Position numbers and translations under genes: made by a program
Shown here: piece by piece, positions 31,013 to 41,868 of the stretch
Numbering within the stretch: position 1 is the first letter of the stretch
Layout of the letters: each line of letters opens with the position of its first letter
The notes under the pieces: generated by a model
Database searches by the model: none
Told to the model about the DNA's origin: nothing
Seen by the model: the letters and a program-made list of their open reading frames with translations, nothing else
NCBI RefSeq assembly: GCF_947179165.1
Contig: NC_077238.1
Coordinates: 82,427,757-82,491,756 of the forward strand
Source of the DNA: Solanum dulcamara
Lineage: Eukaryota; Streptophyta; Magnoliopsida; Solanales; Solanaceae
Direction of reading: 5' to 3'
DNA: 64,000 nt

Positions 31013-34000
31013 ATGGAGTCTAACATGCGATTAGAACCGAGCATTGATACAGATAAGTTAAGTTACGAGATTTTCTCTATTCTAGAAAGCAAATTCTTAT
31101 TCGGTTACGATGATCAAAAGCTTTGGGTACCTAAAAATTTACCTTCTCCTGTTGAAGATAGCAAAACCGACGGCGTTTTAACCTCCACAGCGACGGAGAA
31201 CATTCAAGCGATTAAAAATCAACGGGGAAAAATATGTATCCTCAGCATTGATGGTGGTGGAATGCGAAATATATTATCAGGAAAAGCTTTAGCGTATTTG
31301 GAACAAGCGTTGAAGGCTAAATCGGGTAATCCGGAAGCTAGAATCGCAGATTACTTCGACGTAGCTGTTGGTTCCGGCGTCGGAGGAATTTTCACGGCGA
31401 TGCTATTTTCAACAAAGGATCAAAATCGTCCTGTTTTCCAAGCTGAGGATACATGGAAGCTTCTAGCAGAACAAGGTAGAAGAATTTACCCTTCAAAAGG
31501 ATCAAGTTCTGCCGGAAATGGTTTTCTCCGGCGAGTTTTTCGAGGCCGCGCAACCGGTTCAGATGCTTCCGGTTTAGAGAAAGTGATGAAAGAAGCATTT
31601 ATCGATAAAAAAACCGGTCGAAGCCTTACGTTAAAGGATACTCTTAAACCGGTTTTAATCCCCTGTTATGACCTTTCCAGTACGGCGCCGTTTTTGTTCT
31701 CCCGAGCTGATGCTTTCGAGTCGGAAAGTTTTGATTTCCGGTTATGGGAAGTTTGCCGGGCTACATCAGCTGAACCGGGACTTTTCGAACCAGTTTGTAT
31801 GAAATCCGTCGATGAAAAAACCGGGTGCGTGGCGGTTGACGGCGGTTTAGCTATGAGCAACCCAACGGCGGCGGCGATTACACACGTTCTTCATAACAAA
31901 CAGGAATTTCCTTTCGTTAGAGGTGTTGAGGACATTTTGGTACTTTCACTTGGAACAGGGCAGCTTCTAGAAGGAAGCTTCGAATATGAACATGTCAAAA
32001 AATGGAAGGCTAAGGACTGGGCTAAACCAATGGCCCGAATCTCCGGCGATGGTGCCGCCGATATGGTGGATCACTCCGTCGCCATGGCGTTCGGGCAATG
32101 TCGGAGTAGTAACTACGTCCGCATTCAGGTAAACATATTTATTTGCACCCAATATTTATACAAACGAATAACTTACTGTTACGAAAATCACAAAAATTGG
32201 TAGTCACAACTTAAAGTAAAATTTATATTACTAATTGTTAGATTATAGAAGTTTAATGCGTGACCTAGTAGTCAATAAATTTGAAAAAACGTGAGAGGAT
32301 ATTAGTCCAATTTCAGTATACATAAGTAATGTTAGGTGATTTCGTTTGTCTCGTTAGTTGTTATGCCTTTATAGTTATAATTACTTAATACTTGTGTCGA
32401 TGAAAAATAAGAAATATCTTGTGATGTGTGCAAATTAGATTGACTGTCACCGTTGTAAATTAAAAGGTTGTTTTAGAAAACATATGTCATGCAATATTGA
32501 TTGATATATATAAGTGAGTGTTATCCTGGTTGTGTTCTAATGCTGAGCCAGGGACGAATTTCTAGTATAACGAGTTAGGTTCGATTGAACCTAATTTTGG
32601 CTAATGGACAAACATATTAGATAAGTACAAACAATATGTTTGAAATCATATGAATGAACTATAGATTCAGAAAATTTTGAACCCAACAAAAATATATCCA
32701 AAGAAATTTCACAAATGGAGTTTGAAGAGAGTAGAGTGTATGCAGATATTATTCCTATCTCGTGGAGATAGAGAGGTTATTTTCGAAAGACTATCAGCTT
32801 AAATGTAACAAATTAAAGTAGTTATGAAAAAGATAATACTACAGTAGAGAACCAACAAGGGTTGTGATAGAGTGGTTAATACTCTTTCACGCTTAACCAA
32901 GAAGTCTCTGATTTGAGTCCCCTTGAATATGAAGTCACCTTTGTTAGGAAATAAATAGTAACACTAAGATAATGTGGTAACTAAAACAGAATAGATAACG
33001 GATTGTAACAAATATTAAAAGCAAGAAAGTACATGTTCAAAGTTAATTTCAAACTCATAAAGTTAAATTTAAAATTCGCATGAGTCAGCCTAATGTATAG
33101 ATACACTTAATTCTTGAATCTTGATACATAATTAGAAAAATCATTGTTGTCACTACCAACTAGGGGAATTTTTGTAATGAATGTGTCTCTACTAGAAACA
33201 ATGTTGTCATTGCCAAACAACTGGATAAAGGGGATAGACTGATATCTTGATTGAAAAATAGGAAAATGTGAATGTTAATAAAGTAGATAATAGTAGTAGA
33301 GGTAATAATGAAAAATATTGAATTTTTTCCACCTGGGAATATAATAAAGAGCAGTCCTTTTCTGATGTCTAACTGGCAGAAATGGATGATATCTGATGGT
33401 AGCTAGTTGCAGAATCATCAATGTGGCACTCTCTGCCAATTTTGTACATTAAATGTTCACAGCTGTGGTTTTCCATTTTTGCATCTAACAATTTCTCTTT
33501 TAAAAATGTGGTGTTACAATCAGCTTGCTTGTAACTCAAACTAATTCCAAAGTTATGTGTTATTTTCACCATCAAAGATATTTGACAACTCTATTCATCA
33601 AAACTTGAAAAAACAATCTAGCAAAATTTAATTACTCATATTTGACTTATATATATGGACAATTTAAAGAATTTTTACATTATCGGTTTTTAAAATTTGT
33701 TTAGTAATATGTAACTTATCTGATTTTTGGGTGATTAATCCACTTATTAGTTATTATGAACAGTTACCTACAATTATCTTTTAGGTCAGTGTGAAAATTT
33801 ACATTGTGGTGTATAGAAGGATAGACCATAGAGTCTAGTTGGTGAGACTCTGTTGCTCAAAATAATGAATTGATTACAATTAAACCTCCTGTCTCTGCTC
33901 TTTAAACCTTCCTAATTATTCTCTTCCACCAACTTCTTATCCTTGAGACTGTTAATTTATTACTATTCAGTCAAAGGTGGGATTTTTACCTTTTACAGAT

Positions 34001-34925
34001 TACTTATTAAGGAAGACTCTAAAAGATAATGATTCTTACAAGCTTACTATATATAAATATATAGTGTAGTGGATGTAAGAAAGTATACTTTGTGAGGTAG
34101 GGGATTGACCAAAGGGATATGCACTAGAGAATATTATATGCATAAAGGTATGATAATTGACTTGATGACATATAATAATTTCTAGTGGAGGATGATTCAG
34201 AAGAATAATGGGATAGCTTTAAACAAATTCAGATATGGAATATATGTTTTTTATACTTGCTAACCATTTGACTAAGGTTGTAGTGGGATAGATATAATCT
34301 CTTTATTTTAACTAGACTAGAAATTTCAGGTTTGAGTTTTAGGTATGAAAAAAATTCCTGGTAGGACATGCCTCTCCTTTAATGGGTCTTATGCGTCATA
34401 AATAAAGATTTGTTGGACCTGAATGCGTGTACTAGACGCCGAATGAAAAATAAAAAAGAGAAACCATAAGCTTTTGTGTTCTAAGTTTATATTAATGCTC
34501 TCTCTAAACTTCAAGATTCCTCTATATTTCTTGAAATTTAACTTATAGCTTGATGTCAAATTACTAATCTCACTTGTTTACAAACATTTACTTTTAAATG
34601 ATTTCTTTATGCAGTCAGTATATAAAAGTTAAACTCTTCTTCTCAATTGCAGGCTAATGGATCGAGCTTCAGTCGTTGTGGGGTGAACACAGATGCTGAT
34701 CCAAGTCCTAGCAATGTGAAAAAGCTTGTCGGAATTGCAGATGAAATGCTGAAACAGAAAAATGTAGAGTCCCTGCTATTTGGTGGTAAGAAAATTGCAG
34801 AACAAAGCAATTTCCAGAAACTTGATTGGTTTGCTGGAGAACTTGTACAAGAGCATCAGAGGAGGAGTTGCAGGATAGCTCCCACTGTTGCATTTAAGCA
34901 ACATCTCACAAATCAAGAAAAATAA
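31013..34925 (+). CDS. Patatin-related phospholipase A, group III (pPLAIII / PLP6-9 type)
   Basis: Two exons, 31013-32128 and 34653-34925, join at CAG|GTAAAC...TGCAG|GCT to give 462 residues. The ATG at 31013 (MESNMRLEPSIDTDKLSYEIF) matches the group III start. The patatin fold shows the oxyanion loop DGGGMRNILSGKAL, the nucleophile-elbow position as VAVGSGVGGIF and the catalytic-dyad Asp in VAVDGGLAMSNP. Group III differs from true patatins by having Gly where the GxSxG serine should be, as seen here (GxGxG). Arabidopsis members alter cell-wall content, cell elongation and lipid levels, with weak acyl-hydrolase activity. The C-terminal exon (SVN-free, NFQKLDWFAGELVQEHQRR) is as in the family. 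The 2.5-kb intron contains a SINE remnant. A Tourist MITE sits immediately upstream of the promoter. Exact paralogue cannot be assigned. Confidence 0.93.
32728..32802 (-). mobile_element. TS-type SINE fragment in phospholipase intron
   Basis: GAGTAGAGTGTATGCAGATA and GGAGATAGAGAGGTTATTTT with GACTATCAGCTT give the antisense TS SINE body and head. Confidence 0.6.
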
Positions 34926-36536
34926 ATGAAAAGATCAAAAAAGAAAGATTTGGTAAGTTTTCTTTCTCTCCCATCTTTCTCATTTTGTATGATTTGTCTA
35001 CTGCCATCAACTTGTACTACATAAATTTTAGTAAAATTTTATATAAATATACATATTTATATGAAGTTGCTTCCATTTCAACAAAGAAGTAGTGGTGTTG
35101 GTTTGACGCAACACATGATGTGTATGCGTACATCGAGCAGAGGCGACTTCAAGATTTTAAGTTTAGATTACTGGATTCGAGATAGATTATTTATATATAT
35201 CAAGTGGGGTTCTGCAGATCCCATAACATGTATTGTAGATCCGCTCCTTCTGACAATGAGTTCGAAACCCTACCGGACAAACCTTGTTTTAAAGTTGGGA
35301 AAAGTGTGAAGGAGTGAGCTCAAACTCCTATATAGTGGATGTAGTGATTTTAAAATTCTGAATCCGCCTTGGCATAACTTCAAGTTTAGTAATGCTGACA
35401 ACTAAATATATTTTATGTTCCAAGCATGTTCAAATCCTCATGCACCATAAATTCGCCCTGGACCCCCCTTTTTTTTAATCTTGTGTTAAGATGCACTTTG
35501 CTGGCCAAGCGGTTAATAATCCCAATCATCTCACTTGGTGATGGAAGTTCACCCAAGTTCTGGTTCTACAATCTCCCAACTAGTCGTGCCTTCTCCAATT
35601 CAATCAGAGAGCTAGTTTGTTCAACCAAGTGATCTTTTTGTTCGTTAATCTTGGTCAATTCAAGTTCATGCAAGGCTCTTTTGATCTCGGACTGATCCCT
35701 TGGATCTTCTTCGGCCACGAAAAGACTTGGTTCTGTCAGACCGGATATAGATTTGAACATACAACAAGTTCGATAGAATTCAATAGTTTTGGTTCAAATC
35801 TTGTATGCGTTAAAAAGATCACTTAAATATATATACCAAAATGAAATTCCAAACCTGATCACTAACACTTGGGATCATTATCCTAGAATTCAAAACCTAT
35901 ATAATCCAAATCCTAAATCTGTCTCTATTGCATGTCTTATCTAAGTTTGATGATGATGTCAACCAGGACCCATAATGCTCATTATTGGAACATTATATGA
36001 TCATATGAACCAAAAACATTTTTTTTTTCTTAGCAATAATTTAAGCTTATTATGGTGTTGTTTCTGCGCATCCGTGAGCTCAGTCTTGTCATTTTCTTTT
36101 TGTCTTTTAAATATCAAATCACTTGCTGGTGGTTGTAATAGTAGTTTATTAGAAGAGTTCCATATTTATATAGTCTACCGACACTTTTTGGTTCTTGGAT
36201 TAAGATGACATTTTTGTTAATCATCTTATATTGATATTCAAACCCCACAATACTTTTGGTGTTTTGCTATCTTATGTGTCGGATCCTTCAAAATGCATTA
36301 TTTTTGGAGTTTCCATGGTAAGGATTGCAACTTTCCGTAAATTTCTCATTTGCCTGTCAATGATGGAACCTTGCCTTTTTATTTTTGTTTTTTAGGATCG
36401 ATGAATTGAATGATATTTTTGTTTAGACATCGACAAATTTGAAGAATTCAATCAACAGTTTTTTTTTGGGTGGGTGGGTCCCGTGGGGGTGAGGGGTTAC
36501 AAAAATATATCCAGGGGACCTTGATATAATGGTAAA
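34926..36536. other. Intergenic region with unassigned coding-like remnant
   Basis: Contains the phospholipase 3' UTR. On the minus strand 35566-35760 encodes a Leu/Glu-rich, possibly coiled-coil stretch (ALHELELTKINEQKDHLVEQ) in an otherwise AT-rich area; it may be a decayed transposon or gene fragment. I do not recognise it. The rest (35830-36470) shows nothing I can name. Confidence 0.35.
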
Positions 36537-36549
36537 CAATCTACCAGTG

Positions 36550-36615
36550 CATTGGGCCCTTTCCCGGACTCAGCGCATAGCGGGAGCTTTAATGCACCGG
36601 GCTGCTCCTTTGCCC
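36550..36615 (+). mobile_element. 66-bp 3' fragment of a SolS-like SINE with 13-bp target duplication
   Basis: GGGCCCTTTCCCGGACTCAG, CGCATAGCGGGAGCTTTAAT and GCACCGGGCTGCTCCTTT match the 3' region of Solanaceae SolS SINEs. CAATCTACCAGTG repeats at 36537-36549 and 36616-36628. Confidence 0.75.
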
Positions 36616-36949
36616 CAATCTACCAGTGTATTTTTGCATGATTTAGCAGCTAATCGATTTTATTTTTGGGGTTATTAATTAACGTTTTATCGATCATTCA
36701 CACCGTCAAAGTATAAAAGTTGAACTCATTTACTATAGGAATTTACTTGTCATCAGGGGGCGGAGCTATAATATTAGATACGAGTTTTGAGTCTTGACTA
36801 AACTAGTAATTTTAGTTAACCCTGATTTTATATAAGAGATTTATAAAATATGTATAAATATTTAATTGTGAGTTCAGTAACTAAAACTTTTAATTCAAAA
36901 TCTATAAACTTCAGTTATGTATTGGGGGAGGAGGGTGTATAGTATAAAT

Positions 36950-37471
36950 TAAGGGTGTCAAAATGAGCTCAAATATAGGTAATTCGTCTAATTCGTCTAA
37001 ACTTTTATGGGTTGAGCTTAAGAAAATTTGTGTTGAGTTTAATCTCAACTCATTCAAATTTTAACCATTTAAATTTTTTTTTTAATCGAGTCCAACTTAA
37101 TCTTCAATTTCAATCCGCTTTAAGGTTCTTTATTTGTATTGGTGTAATGTATGTTCTTTAATATTAAAAATATGAATTGCTATCTATTTTATATCTTTTA
37201 CGATTAATCTATTCATTTGTAAATTTTTATTTTTATTTTCTTGAATTGAAATTGAAATTGTGGTTATAAAAAGTAAATAATAATATGTTAAAATTATTGA
37301 GATTAAGTGGGTCAAATTGGATGGATCATGATCCAACTTGAATTTTAATCCAATTAAACCCAATTCATTTGAGCTCAAAATAAATTTAAACGGATCATGA
37401 CTCAATTCAATTTTTATTTTAACTCATTTTAATATTTTCAATTTTAATTTAATTTGCTCATTTGACAACCT
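36950..37471. mobile_element. 522-bp non-autonomous DNA transposon with 9-bp target duplication
   Basis: AGTATAAAT occurs at 36941-36949 and 37472-37480. Inside, GGTGTCAAAATGAGC and GCTCATTTGACAACC form an imperfect terminal inverted repeat. The interior has partly inverted words (GGATCATGATCC). It fits a Mutator- or hAT-like MITE. Confidence 0.7.
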
Positions 37472-37603
37472 AGTATAAATGTTGCTGCATTGTTACTGTC
37501 CATAGTCAGGAAAGATTTAAAGAAAAGGGACACAGCTAGCTTTCCCTGTTTCGTGAATCATGTTGTGGTTGACCACCAAAAGGTAATTTGGGTAAGAGAA
37601 AGA

Positions 37604-37675
37604 TAGAGTGTATCAGGCTTTGTTCCTATCTTACAGAGATAGATATGTTATTTTTGAAAGTCTATCAGTTTCAAG
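37604..37675 (-). mobile_element. TS-type SINE fragment
   Basis: GATAGAGTGTATCAGGCTTT, CTTACAGAGATAGATATG and GAAAGTCTATCAGTTTCAAG keep the TS SINE order in antisense. A second degenerate copy lies near 37998-38107 (ACAACAACAACAATGATA ... GATAGATCTTGGCTCAAG). Confidence 0.5.
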
Positions 37676-38706
37676 TAACTTATAACAAAGCAATTTTAAA
37701 ACTGCAAAGTATATATAGCAAATTAATAATAAAATCATTATAATACACTCAGGAAAATAAGGCAATAATAATAACACAATAATTTGATAATCAAAGAAAA
37801 TAACATGTATTAATAGTAGAAAAAAACTGTTTCAAAATGCACCTTATTTTTCTCATGGTGTCACTTTTACTTTTAGAGTTGAAAGTTGCATTTAAATATA
37901 TATTGATATCAGAATTCTATTTACTTATTTCTCTCTTCTTTTTGAGTTGGTTGTTTATTTCGGTTTGTAGGTCCCTCTACTGTCCTTTCATGTTTACTTT
38001 AACAACAACAACAATGATATATTCCATTTAATACGGATAGAATATACACAAATTTTATTATTACTTCAATTGGTGAAGAGGTTTTTGATAGATCTTGGCT
38101 CAAGAAAAATGATATAGCAAAAAAAGTAAAGTATAAGAAACAACTAATAACAAAAAATAATATATAGTAACTAAACAAAAACTACAATAAAATAATACAT
38201 TAATCGAGGTACAAGAATTAACATACAATAACAAAAATCAAAGGACAACTTATCTCACTTAACAAAATATTATAACCAAATTTTGGTTTATATAAGATGG
38301 AATATAAAGAGTAAATAGCACAAAAAAAATTTAATGATAAAGATTAAATCTCTTCTTATTTGTGTATAGGTGAGAGATAGTAAATATTAGTTAAGTTAAA
38401 CGTAAATTAATTCTAACACCATCTTTGTAAAAAAGAATCTTGGATTGAACACCATCGTAGTAAAAAAGAAACTTGTCAACCTATATATGATTTGGACACA
38501 ATTATTAGAGTAGGGCCAATAAAGAAAGAAAAATATTTGACAGATGGTGATGTGCAAACCCTTTATCCTACTTGTAATGTTTATAGTACCATGCCTACAG
38601 AGTTTTGAATTATTTCTGATGAAATTGAACAGAGAAGAATGGGTCAAAAGAATAGTCATCATCTTAAAAAGAAGAGAAAGCAGGCTATTATGTTAAAATG
38701 AAATTA

Positions 38707-39098
38707 GAGCCGGTTTAAATGAGTTTTAAGTTGGTCAAAATCAACTTAAATCTTTTTTTTAGCTTTTGGACGTGTTTGTCTAATGCTAACTTTAAGCCAT
38801 AAAATTCTTAAAGTCAGTCAAAAATGAAAAGTTAGGATTTCTAAAAAAAAAAAATCTAAGTGCTTAAAGTCATTTTCTTTGACCATAGAAATTACTTTTA
38901 AATTCCTTATATTTTAACTAAATTTCGAAACTACCCTTTTTATTCTTTTAACCCTAAAATTCACATCATTTTTCTCATTTAAACACTTTTATCCAAACAC
39001 TCAACTGCTTATTTATAAAAATAACTTTCAGCACTTCAAAGTTCTAAAAGCACTTCATACATAAAAGTTACTTTTTTTAAGCTGATCCAAACGGGCTC
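38707..39098. mobile_element. Tourist (PIF/Harbinger) MITE, second 392-bp copy
   Basis: Begins GAGCCGGTTTAAATGAG and ends TGATCCAAACGGGCTC; TTA at 38704-38706 and 39099-39101. The interior is nearly the same as that of the 30138-30529 element (GGACGTGTTTGTCTAATGC, CCAAACACTCAACTGCTTAT). Confidence 0.88.
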
Positions 39099-39101
39099 TT
39101 A

Positions 39102-41038
39102 TACTGATGTTGCTTTGTGTCAAATTATTGGTGAGATATGTTGTTCGGATTTTTCGAAAAATGTTGGTAAGTGCGTGTGTTGGATTTTTTTAAAGATAAT
39201 GCTTTTTTTCATGATTCAACTCGACTATAATAATATTTTTGAAGAGTTTAAACATAAATGATGGGTGATTTATTTAGACTTGTTGAATTCATAGCTTAAA
39301 TTACAGACCCCACCCTACCCACCTTACCTCCACCTATTGTTCAGATACTTATTTTTTCAAAAAAAAAAATTCTTTTCGTCAAAACAAATTTCTTCATACC
39401 AAACACACACTATATTTCAGTCAATGATTGCCTAAATTTTGCATCTCATATGTTTGACAAACCAACCCTTTACTATATTCAATTGATATATACTATTCAT
39501 AATAAGGGGCAGATTTAGTGCAATCATTACGGATTCACGACTTCATGTGGACTCAGTAACTTTTGTCTAGACTATAATGTCTTACAATATTTGGCTCAAA
39601 ACTCAATCTGTTGATCTAGTTATTATTATATATTATTCTAAGATTATTATAAAAAATCATAAACTCAAAATCTTGAATTTGCACTAACTATTATTATATC
39701 CTCTGCATGCAGGAAAAGAGGCTTTCAAAATTAGAGTTGTTGTTTAAAAAAAAGAAGTAAAGATGATAAAATAGTAAGCTTTACTTTTTGGAAGAGTGAA
39801 ATGGGAAAGCTAGTTGGTTCCTTTGGGAAATTTCCATGGATTGAAATGAAAAGGACACTCAATTGTTTAATGAAAAAAAGAGAAAACAAGAAGGAAGTTG
39901 GTGAATCTTGGTGGGAACTTTTTGCCTGCCATAGGACAGTTTCGATAAATATTTATTTATATCGAGTATTTATATCAAATCAAGTATTGTACGTAATTAT
40001 GAATATTTGAAATTCAAGTGGAAATATATGTCTTGTAACTATGATTGAGAGATGAATATATATATATATATATTGTATTTATTGATTTGATATATGTATT
40101 CGGTGAGAGGCATGTTTTTATCATGTTGTTTCTTGCCTTTGTTATTACTAGTTGTGTGTAGATTATAATTCAGACATTGTTTAGTGTTTAATGTTTGCCC
40201 GGTTGCTTATTTAAAGAAAATTTGTGGGTCAAAGTATCAATTATTTCTGATCTAATTTTGCAAGGCAAAAAATTGGATTCGACGTAAGTGGTGTAGTATC
40301 CAATTTATGTGTCATAAGTTTAGAGAGCTTTTGTATTGTCCAGTAAGAATAAGGGGGTCTTTGGATTGGTATTTTTAAAGTGGCTCATAAGTTAAAAGTT
40401 ATAAGTTGAGAACATCCAACTTTTAACTTTTGGCTTTTTTAGCCTAAAAAGTGCTCAATTAGGAGTTATCCAAACACTTCCAAAATTAAAAAAGAGTTTT
40501 TATAGACATAAGTTTTTTAGGAACTATGGGTTATGAACTTCTTTAGGTATAACGTTCTAAAATTGAAATTGTGCCTCTATCGGCGTAAGTTCTATAGGAA
40601 CTAAACATAACTTGTGTGTGTTATATTATAATACGAAAATATATACTTTTCCCTTGCAATTTTTCTCCCTAGTGTCAACGGTATTTTCATCCACTTTTTT
40701 ATTACTTGAAATGTTGAAGGGGAAAAAAAATTAAAAACCACTGATTTGAGGGGCAAAAATTAAATACCACCCTGAAATAGGACCATTTGTGCGAATGACC
40801 CCTAAAGAATATCCGAACCAATAAGACGGTTTTTTGGGCCGTATAGTTGAATTCAGCCCAACGTCCATAGCACATAGGTCCGGCCCAATTGGAATTTATA
40901 AAGCAATGTCTAAAATTTTACAAAACTCCATTACAACAGCCAAAAATAGTTATACTACGATACATATCAGAAAAAGGAAATTTTGAAGTCGAGAATTTGC
41001 AATAGATCACAACAATAGAGGAATCTATATATACTAAG
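39102..41038. other. Intergenic region
   Basis: AT-rich. A diverged Tourist-like left end near 40350 (GGGTCTTTGGATTGG) can be seen. The 69-codon frame at 39801-40010 has no recognisable domain and I do not call it a gene. Confidence 0.4.
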
Positions 41039-41600
41039 ATATATAGAGCTCATTCTAAACTGTAAGCAGGGGGCGGAGCCAAAGTGCTTATTACGGATTT
41101 GGAAGAACACAATAACTTTGTCTCAAACTTTATATTTGTGTTAAAAATTTCATTTAATATGTCCAGATAATATATCCATAATATATAGAGCTCATTCTAA
41201 ACTGTAAGCAGGGGCAGGGACGGAGCCACCCTCGGACAAGGGTGTCAAACGACACTCCTTCGTCGGAAAATTACATTGTATTGTATGTATAGGTCAAAAT
41301 TTGATTTAATGAATATATATACAAGTATTTACACCTCTTAATAGAAGTTGAAACTTTAGTGTAGTTGTTAAGGGATTGCAAAAATTGCTTGAGAATGTGT
41401 GTTCTATTCTTGATAACATATAATTTTTTACTCAATATTTTGACACCCCTTAATAAAATTCTTGGCTCCGTCACTAAGCAGGGAGCGGAGCCAAAGTGCT
41501 TATTATGGGTTTGGAAGAACACGGTAACTTTGCCTCAAACTTTATATTTATGTTAAAATTTTCATTTAATATTATCCATAATAATCCAGTAAGCAAAACA
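41039..41600. repeat. Local duplication interrupted by a hAT-like MITE
   Basis: ATATAGAGCTCATTCTAAAC through GTAAGCAGGG occurs at 41041-41071 and again at 41182-41213. GCGGAGCCAAAGTGCTTATT plus TTTGGAAGAACAC occurs near 41072 and near 41485. Between the last two lies an element of about 260 bp (41213-41474) with ends GGACGGAGCCACC and TTGGCTCCGTCACT. Confidence 0.65.
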
Positions 41601-41868
41601 AATTGCGGTCCAAAATTCATAAACTAAAAATCTTGACTCCAAGCAGGAGATCCTATCATGACAGGAAAAGCCCAAAATAGTACAACATATTCTTTGTACT
41701 TGAGATCAAAATGGTCACATTTTCTGACAAAGTGGCGCACTTACCAACTTTTCATCTTCATGTGAAAGAAATACCATCATTTTGAGCCTCCGTACAAAAA
41801 TATAGTGGACTACGTTGGGCTTTTCCCCTTATCATGCAGTCAAATAGAAAGGATAACATTACTGAAAA

